64,000 nucleotides of DNA from Actinomadura hallensis (lineage in GTDB: Bacteria; Actinomycetota; Actinomycetes; Streptosporangiales; Streptosporangiaceae): assembly GCF_006716765.1 (NCBI RefSeq), contig NZ_VFPO01000001.1, forward strand, positions 4,960,001 through 5,024,000, in the 5' to 3' direction. The notes beneath the pieces are model-generated. The model saw only the letters and a program-made list of their open reading frames with translations, searched no databases and had not been told where the DNA came from. This document shows positions 1 through 6,488 of the stretch, piece by piece. Each line of letters begins with the position of its first letter. Positions within the stretch are counted from its first letter, which is position 1. Made by a program: the position numbers and the translations under genes.

Positions 1-336
1 GGTCGCCCCCGCCTCCACGCAGTACGCCTGCAAGGCGCTGTCGTAGAACACTCCGCACATCGGGCTGACGTCCAGGATGACCCGCACGTCCTCACCGCAG
101 ACGAAGTCCTCGTAGCAGTGCCCTCCCGCCCGCACGGTGATCCGGGTGCGCGACGGGTCCTGCGGGACCTCGTTGACCGCCTCGGCCAGCGCCGCCCGCG
201 TCTCCTGGGGCGTCCGAACCAGCCGCACGTATTCCGGCGCGGCGATCCACCGCTGGTTGAAGCCCCGGCTCAGCGAGGGATACCGCTTGTCACCTGGGCG
301 GATGACGGTCGTGGGCAGTGTCAGCATCTCGCTCAT
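1..336 (-). CDS. FAD-linked oxidase (BBE/PCMH type), N-terminal part
   Basis: The first 112 codons of a flavin oxidase that runs off the left edge. The stretch VRAGGHCYED around residues 68-77 matches the R-x-GGH-x-Y flavin-binding loop of berberine-bridge-type oxidases. In that family the histidine (here H73) carries covalent 8-alpha FAD. The following ILDVSPM segment also fits the PCMH fold. The family oxidises sugars, alkaloids or polyketide alcohols; the substrate cannot be read here. The ATG at 336 is preceded by a GAGGCG-type Shine-Dalgarno. The FAD fold is well supported, but the C-terminal substrate domain and the usual second covalent Cys lie outside the window. Confidence 0.75.
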   Translation of the reverse strand, partial: MSEMLTLPTTVIRPGDKRYPSLSRGFNQRWIAAPEYVRLVRTPQETRAALAEAVNEVPQDPSRTRITVRAGGHCYEDFVCGEDVRVILDVSPMCGVFYDSALQAYCVEAGAT

Positions 337-475
337 TCGCTTGCGTCGCCTCCGCGCCTCGGACCACCGATGCGGGTGACCTTCCCCATTTCTGCCTCTG
401 CGCAATCGATCAGTGACACACTGTTGGCGTCCGGGAGAGCCGGACGCCCTCGCCGGGCGGGGGCGGCGAGGGACC

Positions 476-504
476 GCGGGGCCCTCCGTCACGGAGGGCC
501 CCGC
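476..504 (-). terminator. GC-rich hairpin downstream of the three-gene minus-strand cluster
   Basis: A 13-bp perfect stem (GCGGGGCCCTCCG and its complement) with a 3-nt loop, about 75 bases past the stop at 579 on the minus strand. It has no clear U-run, so termination efficiency is uncertain. Confidence 0.5.
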
Positions 505-578
505 TCCTGGAAACCGCGTGGGCGGGCACCGGGAGGAGGCGCCGCAGCCGGTTCCCCTCGGCGGCCACCGCGCCGGGA

Positions 579-779
579 TCACCGATCGGACAGCTCACGG
601 AGCCTTTGCCGGAGGACGTGGCCGTCGGTCGCCCTGATGAACACGTCGTTGCCGCGGACCGCCATCCAGATGGGCCGGGCCGGGTCGGCGATGATGCCGA
701 ACGCCGGGAACTCGCGCCTCAGCTCGGCGAGGTAGGCGGACGGGTCGACGCACCATGCCCCGTTGTCGGCGGCGTTCAA
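579..779 (-). CDS. Small hypothetical protein, third gene of a coupled trio
   Basis: A 66-residue protein I do not recognise. The proposed TTG start at 777-779 overlaps the TGA stop of the upstream gene (TTGA), suggesting translational coupling. The protein is compact, with one Cys, a LAELRREFPAF segment and a PIWMAVRGNDVFIRA segment that look like a small alpha/beta fold, and a basic C-terminus (LRQRLRELSDR). It has no signal peptide or membrane segment. A longer reading frame upstream (to 944) is low-complexity Arg/His and looks like antisense noise, so the coupled start is preferred. The function is unknown. It sits in a trio divergent from an XRE/DUF397 pair. Confidence 0.55.
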   Translation of the reverse strand: MNAADNGAWCVDPSAYLAELRREFPAFGIIADPARPIWMAVRGNDVFIRATDGHVLRQRLRELSDR

Positions 780-1090
780 TCGGGAGCCCCCAGGTACCCC
801 TTGATGGTCACCAGGGCGTCGGTGATGCGCTCGGACTCGGCGATGGGCTGCTGCCAGGACGTGAAGAACCAGTAGCGGCTCTCGTCGTCCTCGTGCGGAC
901 GGCAGGTGATGGTGTCGGCCGAGACCCCTTTGGGCCCACAGCAACTCCGTGCGGTGGAGGTCGTGTTCCGGACGACCAGTCCTCCGGCCACGTGGTGGGT
1001 CACGAAGCCATGCGCCTTGAGGTGCATTTCCAGCGCCTTTAGGCGCACATACGACTCGACGGCCGGCGACTCGTGCTCGGGGGCGGTCAC
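776..1090 (-). CDS. Hypothetical protein, middle gene of a coupled trio
   Basis: A 104-residue protein. The GTG at 1088-1090 overlaps the previous gene's TGA (GTGA) with a GAGGAGG just upstream, and its own stop overlaps the next start. The sequence has a polar N-terminus (VTAPEHESPAVESYVRLKAL), a segment with adjacent cysteines (ARSCCGPKG), one more Cys, and an aromatic stretch YWFFTSWQQPI followed by a helical C-terminus. I recognise no family. The SRYWFFTSW pattern recalls small actinobacterial proteins found beside XRE/DUF397 loci, but that is only an impression. The start is well supported by the overlap; the function is unknown. Confidence 0.65.
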   Translation of the reverse strand: MTAPEHESPAVESYVRLKALEMHLKAHGFVTHHVAGGLVVRNTTSTARSCCGPKGVSADTITCRPHEDDESRYWFFTSWQQPIAESERITDALVTIKGYLGAPD

Positions 1091-1341
1091 TGCCTCCTCC
1101 TCACGGACTCGGCGAGGGCGATCCGCTCGGAGAGCCGCGTCTGGGCATCGCAGAGAAGCCACAGTTCTCCCTCGTCCTGCGCCTGCACTTCGTTCAGGCA
1201 GCCGTTGAGGATCTGGTAGTCGCTCAGGACACCGAGCCGGTGGGCACGGAATCCGTTGCCCCGGCGCTCACCGCACCATTCGGACATGAGGGACATTTGT
1301 CCCGGCTTCGCAAAACTGTTCGATACCGGCCTCTTCGCCAT
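1087..1341 (-). CDS. Hypothetical protein, first gene of a coupled trio
   Basis: An 84-residue protein with a GAGG Shine-Dalgarno about 7 nt upstream of the ATG at 1341. Further in-frame ATGs at 1296 and 1287 are alternative starts with poorer ribosome sites. The C-terminal half (LWLLCDAQTRLSERIALAE) looks helical and amphipathic. It overlaps the next gene by GTGA and is transcribed divergently from the XRE regulator at 1497, so the 155-bp gap probably holds promoters for both. I do not recognise the family. The trio may be cargo regulated by, or partnered with, the XRE/DUF397 pair. Confidence 0.55.
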   Translation of the reverse strand: MAKRPVSNSFAKPGQMSLMSEWCGERRGNGFRAHRLGVLSDYQILNGCLNEVQAQDEGELWLLCDAQTRLSERIALAESVRRRQ

Positions 1342-1496
1342 CTCGGGGACCTCGTTGTCTGTCGTCGCGTCGAAAAGCTTGCGAACAGACTCATGCCCCG
1401 GGTTAAAGTGCGCCAGTGACCGTTCCACACCCCCGGTCAAGTCGAGCCAAGATCAACTCAACCAGCCCTCGCTGGTTTACCCCCCGGAGGCTCCAA

Positions 1497-2294
1497 ATGG
1501 GCGAGAATCGAGCACGCGTCTTCTTCGGCACGGAACTCCGCCGCATGCGGGAAGAGGCCAAGCTCACGGGAAAGGAACTGGCGGACGCCCTCGGCTGCAC
1601 ACCCCAATGGATCAGCACCATGGAGAGCGGCCGCAAGGTCTCCGAACAGAGCGCACTCGATCTCGACACCTACTTCAGAACGAACGGTCACTTCCATCGC
1701 ATCTGGAAGTTGATCAACGATGTCGAGCTCCAGACCACGCTGCCTCCTGGATTCACGGAGTATGCCGAGCAGGAAACGAAGGCCACCTCGCTCCGCGCCT
1801 TCTCTGGCCTCCTCATCAACGGCCTCTTCCAAACCGAAGACTATGCAGCGTCCCTGATGGCGACAATCCTCGGTGATCGCGTCCCCGAACTAGTCGCGAA
1901 GCGAATGGACCGGCAAGCAATCCTTCACCGGGATAACCCTCCCCTGGTGTGGCTCACGATTGACGAAGCGATCTTGCATCGCATAATCGGAACTCCTGCT
2001 GTCATGCGAGGACAGCTAGAAGCTCTGCTGCACGCGTCAGAGCGCCCTGGAACAATCATCGAGGTCATGCCCTTCAGCGCGGGTTACCATGCAGGACTCG
2101 GGGGAGATTTCACCATCCTCGGCTTCAGCGACGGAAGCAGTGCTGCCTACACCGAGTCGGCTGGGATAGGAACGTTGATCCAGAAACCAGACATGGTTGC
2201 GGACTTCGTCGTACGCTGGGATTCACTCAGAGGCTACGCACTCTCCATCGAAGAGTCGCGGGCCGCGATAAGGACAGCGATGGAGCGACTATGA
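1497..2294 (+). CDS. XRE-family regulator with C-terminal DUF5753
   Basis: A 265-residue DNA-binding regulator of the large actinomycete XRE/DUF5753 class. An N-terminal helix-turn-helix spans about residues 10-65 (ELRRMREEAKLTGKELADAL, then CTPQWISTMESGRK). The rest is the DUF5753 ligand or partner domain (PPGFTEYAEQETKATSLRAF through MVADFVVRWDSLRGYALS). The start is the ATG with GGAGG 7 nt upstream; an in-frame extension to 1416 lacks a ribosome site. Its stop overlaps the ATG of the DUF397 gene (ATGA), the standard arrangement. Such pairs, like the BldB/AbaA-neighbour systems of Streptomyces, affect development or antibiotic production. The target here is unknown but may include the divergent trio. 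Base composition is less GC-biased than the core genes, consistent with accessory origin. Confidence 0.9.
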   Translation: MGENRARVFFGTELRRMREEAKLTGKELADALGCTPQWISTMESGRKVSEQSALDLDTYFRTNGHFHRIWKLINDVELQTTLPPGFTEYAEQETKATSLRAFSGLLINGLFQTEDYAASLMATILGDRVPELVAKRMDRQAILHRDNPPLVWLTIDEAILHRIIGTPAVMRGQLEALLHASERPGTIIEVMPFSAGYHAGLGGDFTILGFSDGSSAAYTESAGIGTLIQKPDMVADFVVRWDSLRGYALSIEESRAAIRTAMERL

Positions 2295-2554
2295 ATGACC
2301 TGCCCAGCGTCCACTGGTGCAAGAGCAGCTATAGCGGACACGAGGGTGGCAACTGCGTTGAGGTGGCAAGTCTGTGGCGTAAGAGCAGCTACAGCGACCA
2401 CCAGGGCGGCAACTGCGTTGAAGTGGCGGACCTCTCCCCCATGGTCGGGGTTCGGGACTCCAAGGACCCCGATGGGCCGAAGCTGACCTTCAGCGCCTCG
2501 GCCTGGTCGGCGTTCACTCGCTCGGTCAAGAGCAACGAGCACGACCTGACCTGA
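2291..2554 (+). CDS. DUF397 protein with an internally duplicated N-terminal motif
   Basis: An 87-residue partner of the XRE regulator, coupled to it by ATGA. DUF397 proteins normally carry one W-x-KSSYS-x(4)-GGNCVEVA motif followed by a VRDSKDP...L-F segment. This one carries the first motif twice in a row (WCKSSYSGHEGGNCVEVA, then WRKSSYSDHQGGNCVEVA) and then a single VGVRDSKDPDGPKLTF end. The unit is an exact 60-bp tandem step, so the reading frame stays open. Family members are small proteins of unknown mechanism that work with XRE/DUF5753 regulators. Recognition is strong; the effect of the doubled motif is unknown. Confidence 0.9.
   Translation: MNDLPSVHWCKSSYSGHEGGNCVEVASLWRKSSYSDHQGGNCVEVADLSPMVGVRDSKDPDGPKLTFSASAWSAFTRSVKSNEHDLT
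2321..2440 (+). repeat. Tandem 60-bp duplication inside the DUF397 gene
   Basis: Two 60-base units (2321-2380 and 2381-2440) both beginning AAGAGCAGCT and differing by scattered substitutions, many of them silent. The divergence shows the duplication is not brand new and has been kept in frame. Confidence 0.85.
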
Positions 2555-2574
2555 CGTCCCCCGCTCGACTTCAC

Positions 2575-2604
2575 GAGCCCTCGGCCGGACGCGGCCGGGG
2601 GCTC
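2575..2604 (+). terminator. Hairpin after the XRE/DUF397 operon
   Basis: Stem GAGCCCTCGGCCG against CGGCCGGGGGCTC (one wobble pair) starting 21 bases after the DUF397 stop, followed by TTC. It is a likely intrinsic terminator. Confidence 0.65.
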
Positions 2605-3189
2605 TTCACGTTCGGGTCGCCAACGGCAGGACGATCGCCCTCCGCGATCGGAACGCGAGAGGCGCCGCTCGCCGAGCCGATGCGGCGGCACACCATCGCG
2701 GGGACGGCCTGGGCCCCGCCGGGGCGCGGCGTCTCACCGGACTGCTGCTGTGCCTCGGCGCCGTCGCGACCACCGCCGCCTGCCGCAGGCTCCGGCTGCC
2801 TCCGGAGCGCGCGTCGGATTGCTCTTCGACTGCGGGCGGCCCAACACCGGGCAGGCCGTACAGCCGAGCAGCGCCGGACCGCCGCGCGAGAGCCGCCCCA
2901 GGCCGTCGCGCTGCCGACCCCGCGGCACTGGATGTTCGCGCTCCTGATGCCCGCGTCGGGACGAGCGTCTCCGGCGCGCCGCCCGGATCGTCGCATTGCC
3001 GCGCCCGAGCAACTTCGGAGGCTGGAAACAGGCTTTCCCCAACCTGGATAGAACAGGTAATCGCTGCGTTTCATCCGTTCTCGGACGGCAATTCGCAGCG
3101 AAGTGTTCTTCGGCCGTCGCGGGACCACGGGCGTCCTTTGTCCGCGGATGCCGTGACCCCGGCGGGGTGGGTGCCGGGGTCACGGACGG
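2605..3189. other. 585-bp stretch without a supportable gene
   Basis: Open frames exist here (for example 2680-3051 on plus) but they are Arg/Pro/Ala-rich with no recognisable motif or good ribosome site. One frame near 2735-2790 reads LTGLLLCLGAVATTAAC, which resembles a lipoprotein or secretion leader, then dissolves into low-complexity residues. A decayed secreted-protein gene is possible but not provable. Confidence 0.5.
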
Positions 3190-3227
3190 GGAGACCGGGC
3201 CGGGTGACGCCGGCCGGCCCGGTCTCC
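3190..3227 (-). terminator. Terminator of the small secreted-protein gene
   Basis: A 14-bp perfect stem (GGAGACCGGGCCGG and its complement) with a 10-nt loop lying directly after the stop at 3233 on the minus strand. Confidence 0.7.
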
Positions 3228-3232
3228 TTGGG

Positions 3233-3715
3233 TCAGGCCGCGGCGAAGTCGTACGTCGCGGTGACGGTGGCGGAGCCGGGGCACAGCCAGCCGTCGGTCT
3301 TGTTGACCGTCTGGTTGGCGAACGTGGCGGAGACCGGGAGGTCGGTGCCCGTGAAGCTGCCGGTCAGGTTGCCGCCGTAGGTGCAGCCGATGGCGCTCAT
3401 CGAGAACCCGTTGAGGCTCGCGACGCCGCCGTCGAGGCTGCCGGACCACGGCAGGTTGTTGGGCGTGACGGTGACACCGCAGCCGCTCACCGAGGCGGCG
3501 GTGATGGTGAGGTTGCCGTCGGCGTCGATCGTGCCGCTCAGCGTCGAGCCGGTGCACTCCGCGGGAATGCCCGCGTCGATGATCATCTTGCCGTTGAGGG
3601 TGGCCGTGAACTCACCGGGGGTCCAGGCCATGGCGGGGGTGGCGGTCACGGCGACGGTGAGGGCCGCCGCGGCCGCGGTCGAGGCGAGGGCGGCCAGTTT
3701 CTTGGTGCGGGACAT
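3233..3715 (-). CDS. Small secreted beta-rich protein
   Basis: A 160-residue exported protein. A Sec signal peptide is plain: basic MSRTKK, an Ala/Val hydrophobic run of about 20 residues, and cleavage after ATPAMA. The mature part is rich in Thr, Ser, Gly and alternating hydrophobics (GEFTATLNGK, GTIDADGNLTITAA). It has four cysteines (AECTG, SGCGV, IGCTY, WLCPG) that could form two disulfides, which suggests a beta-sandwich. Streptomyces and Actinomadura have many such secreted proteins of unknown role. The ATG at 3715 is chosen because TGAGGAC lies about 9 nt upstream; an earlier in-frame ATG at 3727 lacks this. A perfect 14-bp palindrome upstream (3891-3904) may control it. Confidence 0.8.
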   Translation of the reverse strand: MSRTKKLAALASTAAAAALTVAVTATPAMAWTPGEFTATLNGKMIIDAGIPAECTGSTLSGTIDADGNLTITAASVSGCGVTVTPNNLPWSGSLDGGVASLNGFSMSAIGCTYGGNLTGSFTGTDLPVSATFANQTVNKTDGWLCPGSATVTATYDFAAA

Positions 3716-4225
3716 GCGAGTCCTCATTTCGAACCGTGGGCGTCGCGCCTGCACCCGTTAGCTGGGGTGGGTGGCCCCTTGGCTCCGCGCGGAGACACGC
3801 CCGGCCGAATGGGCGGTCAATAGCGGAGAATTCGGGGCGGCGGGCGGCGGTAACCCTCGTCCACGGCGACGTAGAGTTCCAGCCCGGATATAGAACGCGT
3901 TCTACTAAGAAGATAAACAACGGCCGTCGACCGGTCAACCCGCAAGTCACAGATCATTCGCGAGAAATCAGAACAGCGGATTCCGCCCCCCTACGGACCG
4001 CCGGAAATCGATTTCCGGCTCGTCCCAGTGATCAGAGTGGCCAATGTGGGAAACACTTCGCGCCGGTGTCTCACTCCCGGACCCCGCGCCTTCCCGGCCG
4101 GATGTGGCCGCAGTCCGCGCGCCCCCGCGATCACCACCGCGATGTCACCATGCGTTTGGGACGTGCTCGCAGGCCGTGGCCGGTTCTGGCGGCGGCGACG
4201 GCCGGACTGCCGGTCCTGGCGGCGA
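3716..4225. other. Upstream region of the secreted-protein gene; no gene seen
   Basis: About 500 bp with no convincing reading frame on either strand. It contains an A/T-richer patch around 3885-3970 that holds the palindrome annotated separately and may include the promoter for the minus-strand gene at 3715. A 30-codon frame on plus starting at 4150 has no ribosome site and is not called. Confidence 0.5.
3891..3904. promoter_or_regulatory. Perfect palindrome TAGAACGCGTTCTA, TetR-type operator candidate
   Basis: A perfect 14-bp inverted repeat that fits the pattern T-nn-AAC-nn-GTT-nn-A reported for KstR-type TetR repressors. It lies 176 bp upstream of the secreted-protein start in an AT-richer patch. 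The match to the pattern is seen directly; which regulator binds is inference, and no kstR gene is in the window. Confidence 0.5.
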
Positions 4226-4663
4226 TCACCTTCCGCACGTGAAGACCGGCGGGCGGCGCGGCCGTCCGCCGGTCCGGCAGATGGCGAGTAAGACGAGCGA
4301 GACTTCAGCTGCAGGATCTCTCTGCCGCGAATCCTCCTTCTGCTTCCCGACTTGCTCGTGTGACTGACGTACGCGCACCGGGGGGCCGGCCCGCCGCGGA
4401 GGAGACCGCTGCCTCCGCAGCGACCTGTCCGTCCCGCCCGCGGCGCGGGCGCGCCGGGCCGCGCGCGCGTGCGGGGACGAGGAATATCGCCACGGCCGTC
4501 CCGCCGAGGGCGTCCGGGGAGGCGCGGGCGGTCCCGGCCACGCCGGGGGCCCGCCGAAACTCGCCGCGATCAGGGCCTCGAACTCGTTCCGCAGCCATCG
4601 GTCGTCGGCGAGGACCAGCGCCGCGAACTCGCGGTCCGTCCTCGGCGGAACGAGGCCCTGCAT
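4226..4663 (-). CDS. Small hypothetical protein, ordered N-terminus and Arg/Pro-rich tail
   Basis: A 145-residue frame whose first 36 residues look like a real conserved domain (FAALVLADDRWLRNEFEALI), similar in style to short actinomycete proteins with a D-x-W-x-R-x-EF-x-AI motif. After that the sequence becomes Pro/Arg/Ala-rich with a RQRSPP tag, so either the tail is disordered or the true 3' end has drifted by frameshift. The ATG at 4663 has GGGGAG 8 nt upstream; a GTG at 4672 is the alternative. A near-consensus promoter lies 56 bases upstream. The function is unknown. The start is likely right; the C-terminal boundary is uncertain. Confidence 0.45.
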   Translation of the reverse strand: MQGLVPPRTDREFAALVLADDRWLRNEFEALIAASFGGPPAWPGPPAPPRTPSAGRPWRYSSSPHARAARRARAAGGTDRSLRRQRSPPRRAGPPVRVRQSHEQVGKQKEDSRQRDPAAEVSLVLLAICRTGGRPRRPPVFTCGR

Positions 4664-4718
4664 CTCGATCACTCCCCGGAACCGTCACGCGTTCACAGGA
4701 CTCGACCGACACACCTTC

Positions 4719-4748
4719 CCTATACCCGAAAAGATATAAGACTGTCAA
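4719..4748 (-). promoter_or_regulatory. Sigma-70-like promoter (TTGACA / TATAGG) on the minus strand
   Basis: Reading the minus strand, TTGACA at 4748-4743 and TATAGG at 4724-4719 are separated by 18 nt in an AT-rich patch. This is an unusually good housekeeping promoter for this GC-rich DNA. It points at the small gene starting at 4663. Confidence 0.65.
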
Positions 4749-4751
4749 GTA

Positions 4752-4949
4752 CAGTTGCAGGTCTCTGCAGGAATGATCTTTCACTCGCCGTTGTTGGAGG
4801 CGGTGGGGTGGGCCCGTCGCAGGCCGCCGACTGGCCGCGCAGGGAGGGTCGAACGGCATGAAGCAGCAGCCAGGACGGCATGGGGCGACCCGGGACGACC
4901 GGCAGATGTTTAAAGCTCCAGTTGCAGGGAACCTATAAAGCAGGTTGCA
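4752..4949 (+). promoter_or_regulatory. GTTGCA repeats upstream of hsp20
   Basis: The hexamer GTTGCA recurs at 4754-4759, 4921-4926 and 4944-4949. The first two sit in the longer shared word CAGTTGCAGG. The last two flank an AT-rich CTATAAAG 70-90 bp upstream of the Hsp20 start. They could be binding sites for the MerR/HspR-like protein encoded downstream. The classical HAIR element was looked for by eye and not found. Confidence 0.35.
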
Positions 4950-5017
4950 AGTTTCCTCGCAGCGGTCAGGTGTCCGGGCCCGCCGGGCCCGGGGTGAGCA
5001 TACGGAGGTGACGCATC

Positions 5018-5458
5018 ATGCTGCTGACGTCGCTCGATCCGTTCGTGCAGGAGTTCGAGCGCCAGGTCGACCGGGTGTTCCGGGAGGCGGGCCTCAACGG
5101 CAACGGCACGGCCATGCCGATGGACGGCATCCGGCGCGCCGAGGACGTCGTCCTGCGGTTCGACCTGCCCGGCATCGACCCCGACTCGATCGAGGTGACC
5201 GTCGACCGCGACGTCCTGTCGGTCACCGCGCACCGCGAGGAGGAGATCGGCGACGGCGAGCGCCCGTTCGTCCGTGAGCGGAGGATGGGCACCTTCGCCC
5301 GCCGGGTCCGTCTCCCCGACCACCTCGACGCCGACGGTGTCGAGGCCGCCTACGACAATGGCGTACTGGCCGTCCGCATCCCCGTGCTGGAGAAGGCGCG
5401 GCCCCGCCGGATCGCGATCCAGCACGGCCTGCGCGGGCGCAAGGCGATCAAGAGCTGA
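5018..5458 (+). CDS. Hsp20/alpha-crystallin small heat-shock protein
   Basis: A 146-residue ATP-independent holdase chaperone of the cytosol. The alpha-crystallin domain spans about residues 35-135: RRAEDVVLRFDLPGIDPDSI, then VTVDRDVLSVTA, FVRERRMGTFARRVRLP and the diagnostic AAYDNGVLAVRIP (A-x-x-x-NGVL). An I-P-V motif follows, and the tail is basic (RGRKAIKS). GGAGG lies 10 nt before the ATG. The downstream MerR-type gene is the likely regulator. Length matches actinobacterial Hsp18/Hsp20 proteins. Recognition is secure. Confidence 0.95.
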   Translation: MLLTSLDPFVQEFERQVDRVFREAGLNGNGTAMPMDGIRRAEDVVLRFDLPGIDPDSIEVTVDRDVLSVTAHREEEIGDGERPFVRERRMGTFARRVRLPDHLDADGVEAAYDNGVLAVRIPVLEKARPRRIAIQHGLRGRKAIKS

Positions 5459-5512
5459 CCGGCACCGCGCCGGCGGCGGACCAGCCGTACGGCGCGGCCT
5501 CCGGCCGGCTCG

Positions 5513-5541
5513 GGCGGCACCCGCGGACCGCGGGTGCCGCC
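5513..5541 (+). terminator. Terminator after hsp20
   Basis: A 13-bp perfect stem (GGCGGCACCCGCG and complement) 55 bases after the Hsp20 stop, followed by TTCG. It probably separates hsp20 from the regulator gene. Confidence 0.65.
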
Positions 5542-5596
5542 TTCGCGCGACGGGACCGCGCCCCAGCAGTCCGTACCGTCAGAGAAGGAGGGGCGC

Positions 5597-5929
5597 GTGA
5601 AGCTGCCCATGGACGACGAGCACGCCGCCCTGTTCACCGTGGGACAGGTCGCCGACATGCTCGGCGTGCAGCAGGCGTTCCTGCGCCGCATCGACCGGCA
5701 CCGGGTCGTGTCGCCGCAGCGTTCGGCCGGGGGCCAGCGCCGCTACAGCCGCCATGAGATCGGCCGCATCCAGCAGGTCGTCACTATGATGGACGAAGGA
5801 ATGACGCTGCCCGCCATCCGGCGCATCATCGAACTGCAGCACGAACTCGCCCGCGTGACCCAGGAACGCGACGAACTCGCCCGCCGCCTGGACGCCCTCA
5901 GCTCCGAGTCCGGCGGCGGCCCGGCCTGA
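5597..5929 (+). CDS. MerR-family, HspR-like regulator
   Basis: A 110-residue regulator. The winged helix-turn-helix is clear at residues 10-55: LFTVGQVADMLGV, then FLRRIDRHRVVSPQRSAGGQ and RRYSRHEIGRIQQV. A coiled coil follows (ELQHELARVTQERDELARRL) that should mediate dimerisation. The wing pattern (x-RSAGGQRRY) is that of HspR-type repressors, and the gene follows hsp20 by 138 bp, so control of hsp20 is the natural inference. The GTG start has AAGGAGG 6 nt upstream. No metal-binding cysteines are present, unlike metal-sensing MerR proteins. Confidence 0.85.
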   Translation: MKLPMDDEHAALFTVGQVADMLGVQQAFLRRIDRHRVVSPQRSAGGQRRYSRHEIGRIQQVVTMMDEGMTLPAIRRIIELQHELARVTQERDELARRLDALSSESGGGPA

Positions 5930-6010
5930 TCCCCCGGATCGAGGCCCCGGCCGCCGCCCGGAGGACCGTGCGAGCACCCGCGTTCAGCCGAGCTTCCGGG
6001 AGGTGAAGCC

Positions 6011-6361
6011 ATGATGACGCCCCCCACGCTCACGCTCCGCAAGACCCGCACCGCCGCGGAGTACGTCCACGCCCGCACCCGCAGCGCGGAGCTCCGCGAC
6101 CGGGCGGCGGACGTCCTGCGCGTCGTCGACGACGTCGACGCCGCCACGGGCGCCCCCGCGACGCTGCGGGACCTCGTGGTGTCCGTGGCCGACTGCGCGG
6201 GACCGGAATGGCTCCAGGCCCACGCCGACGATCCCGACGTCCGGCGCCTGACGGCCTACCTCGAAACCCCGGTCCTCGTCCCCGGAGACCCGGCTGAACT
6301 GGACGAGCTGCTGGCCAGGGTCCTCTGGGCCCGCCACGGTCCCGAACCGGCGGCCTCCTGA
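6011..6361 (+). CDS. Hypothetical protein downstream of the heat-shock pair
   Basis: A 116-residue acidic, mostly helical protein (AAEYVHARTRSAELRDRAAD, then LRVVDDVDAATG) with one Cys and no signal or membrane segment. GGGAGGTGAAG lies just upstream of two adjacent in-frame ATGs at 6011 and 6014. It follows the MerR-type gene by 81 bp and may be co-transcribed with it. I do not recognise the family. Confidence 0.65.
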   Translation: MMTPPTLTLRKTRTAAEYVHARTRSAELRDRAADVLRVVDDVDAATGAPATLRDLVVSVADCAGPEWLQAHADDPDVRRLTAYLETPVLVPGDPAELDELLARVLWARHGPEPAAS

Positions 6362-6488
6362 CGTCCGCCACCGGACCGGACTCCGGACCAGCCGCTCGAC
6401 CGGCCTCTGAACCGGGCGCGCCGCACCGATTTTCACCGACTTTTTACCGTGCCGGTCTCCCGGCCGGTCGTGCGGCGCGCCCGGCGCG

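Noticed and set aside
2680..3051. A 123-codon plus-strand gene
   Set aside because: No ribosome site, Arg/Pro/Ser composition and no motif; treated as part of an empty region.
4860..5017. HAIR element (CTTGAGT-N7-ACTCAAG) for HspR
   Set aside because: Not found upstream of hsp20; only GTTGCA repeats are seen.
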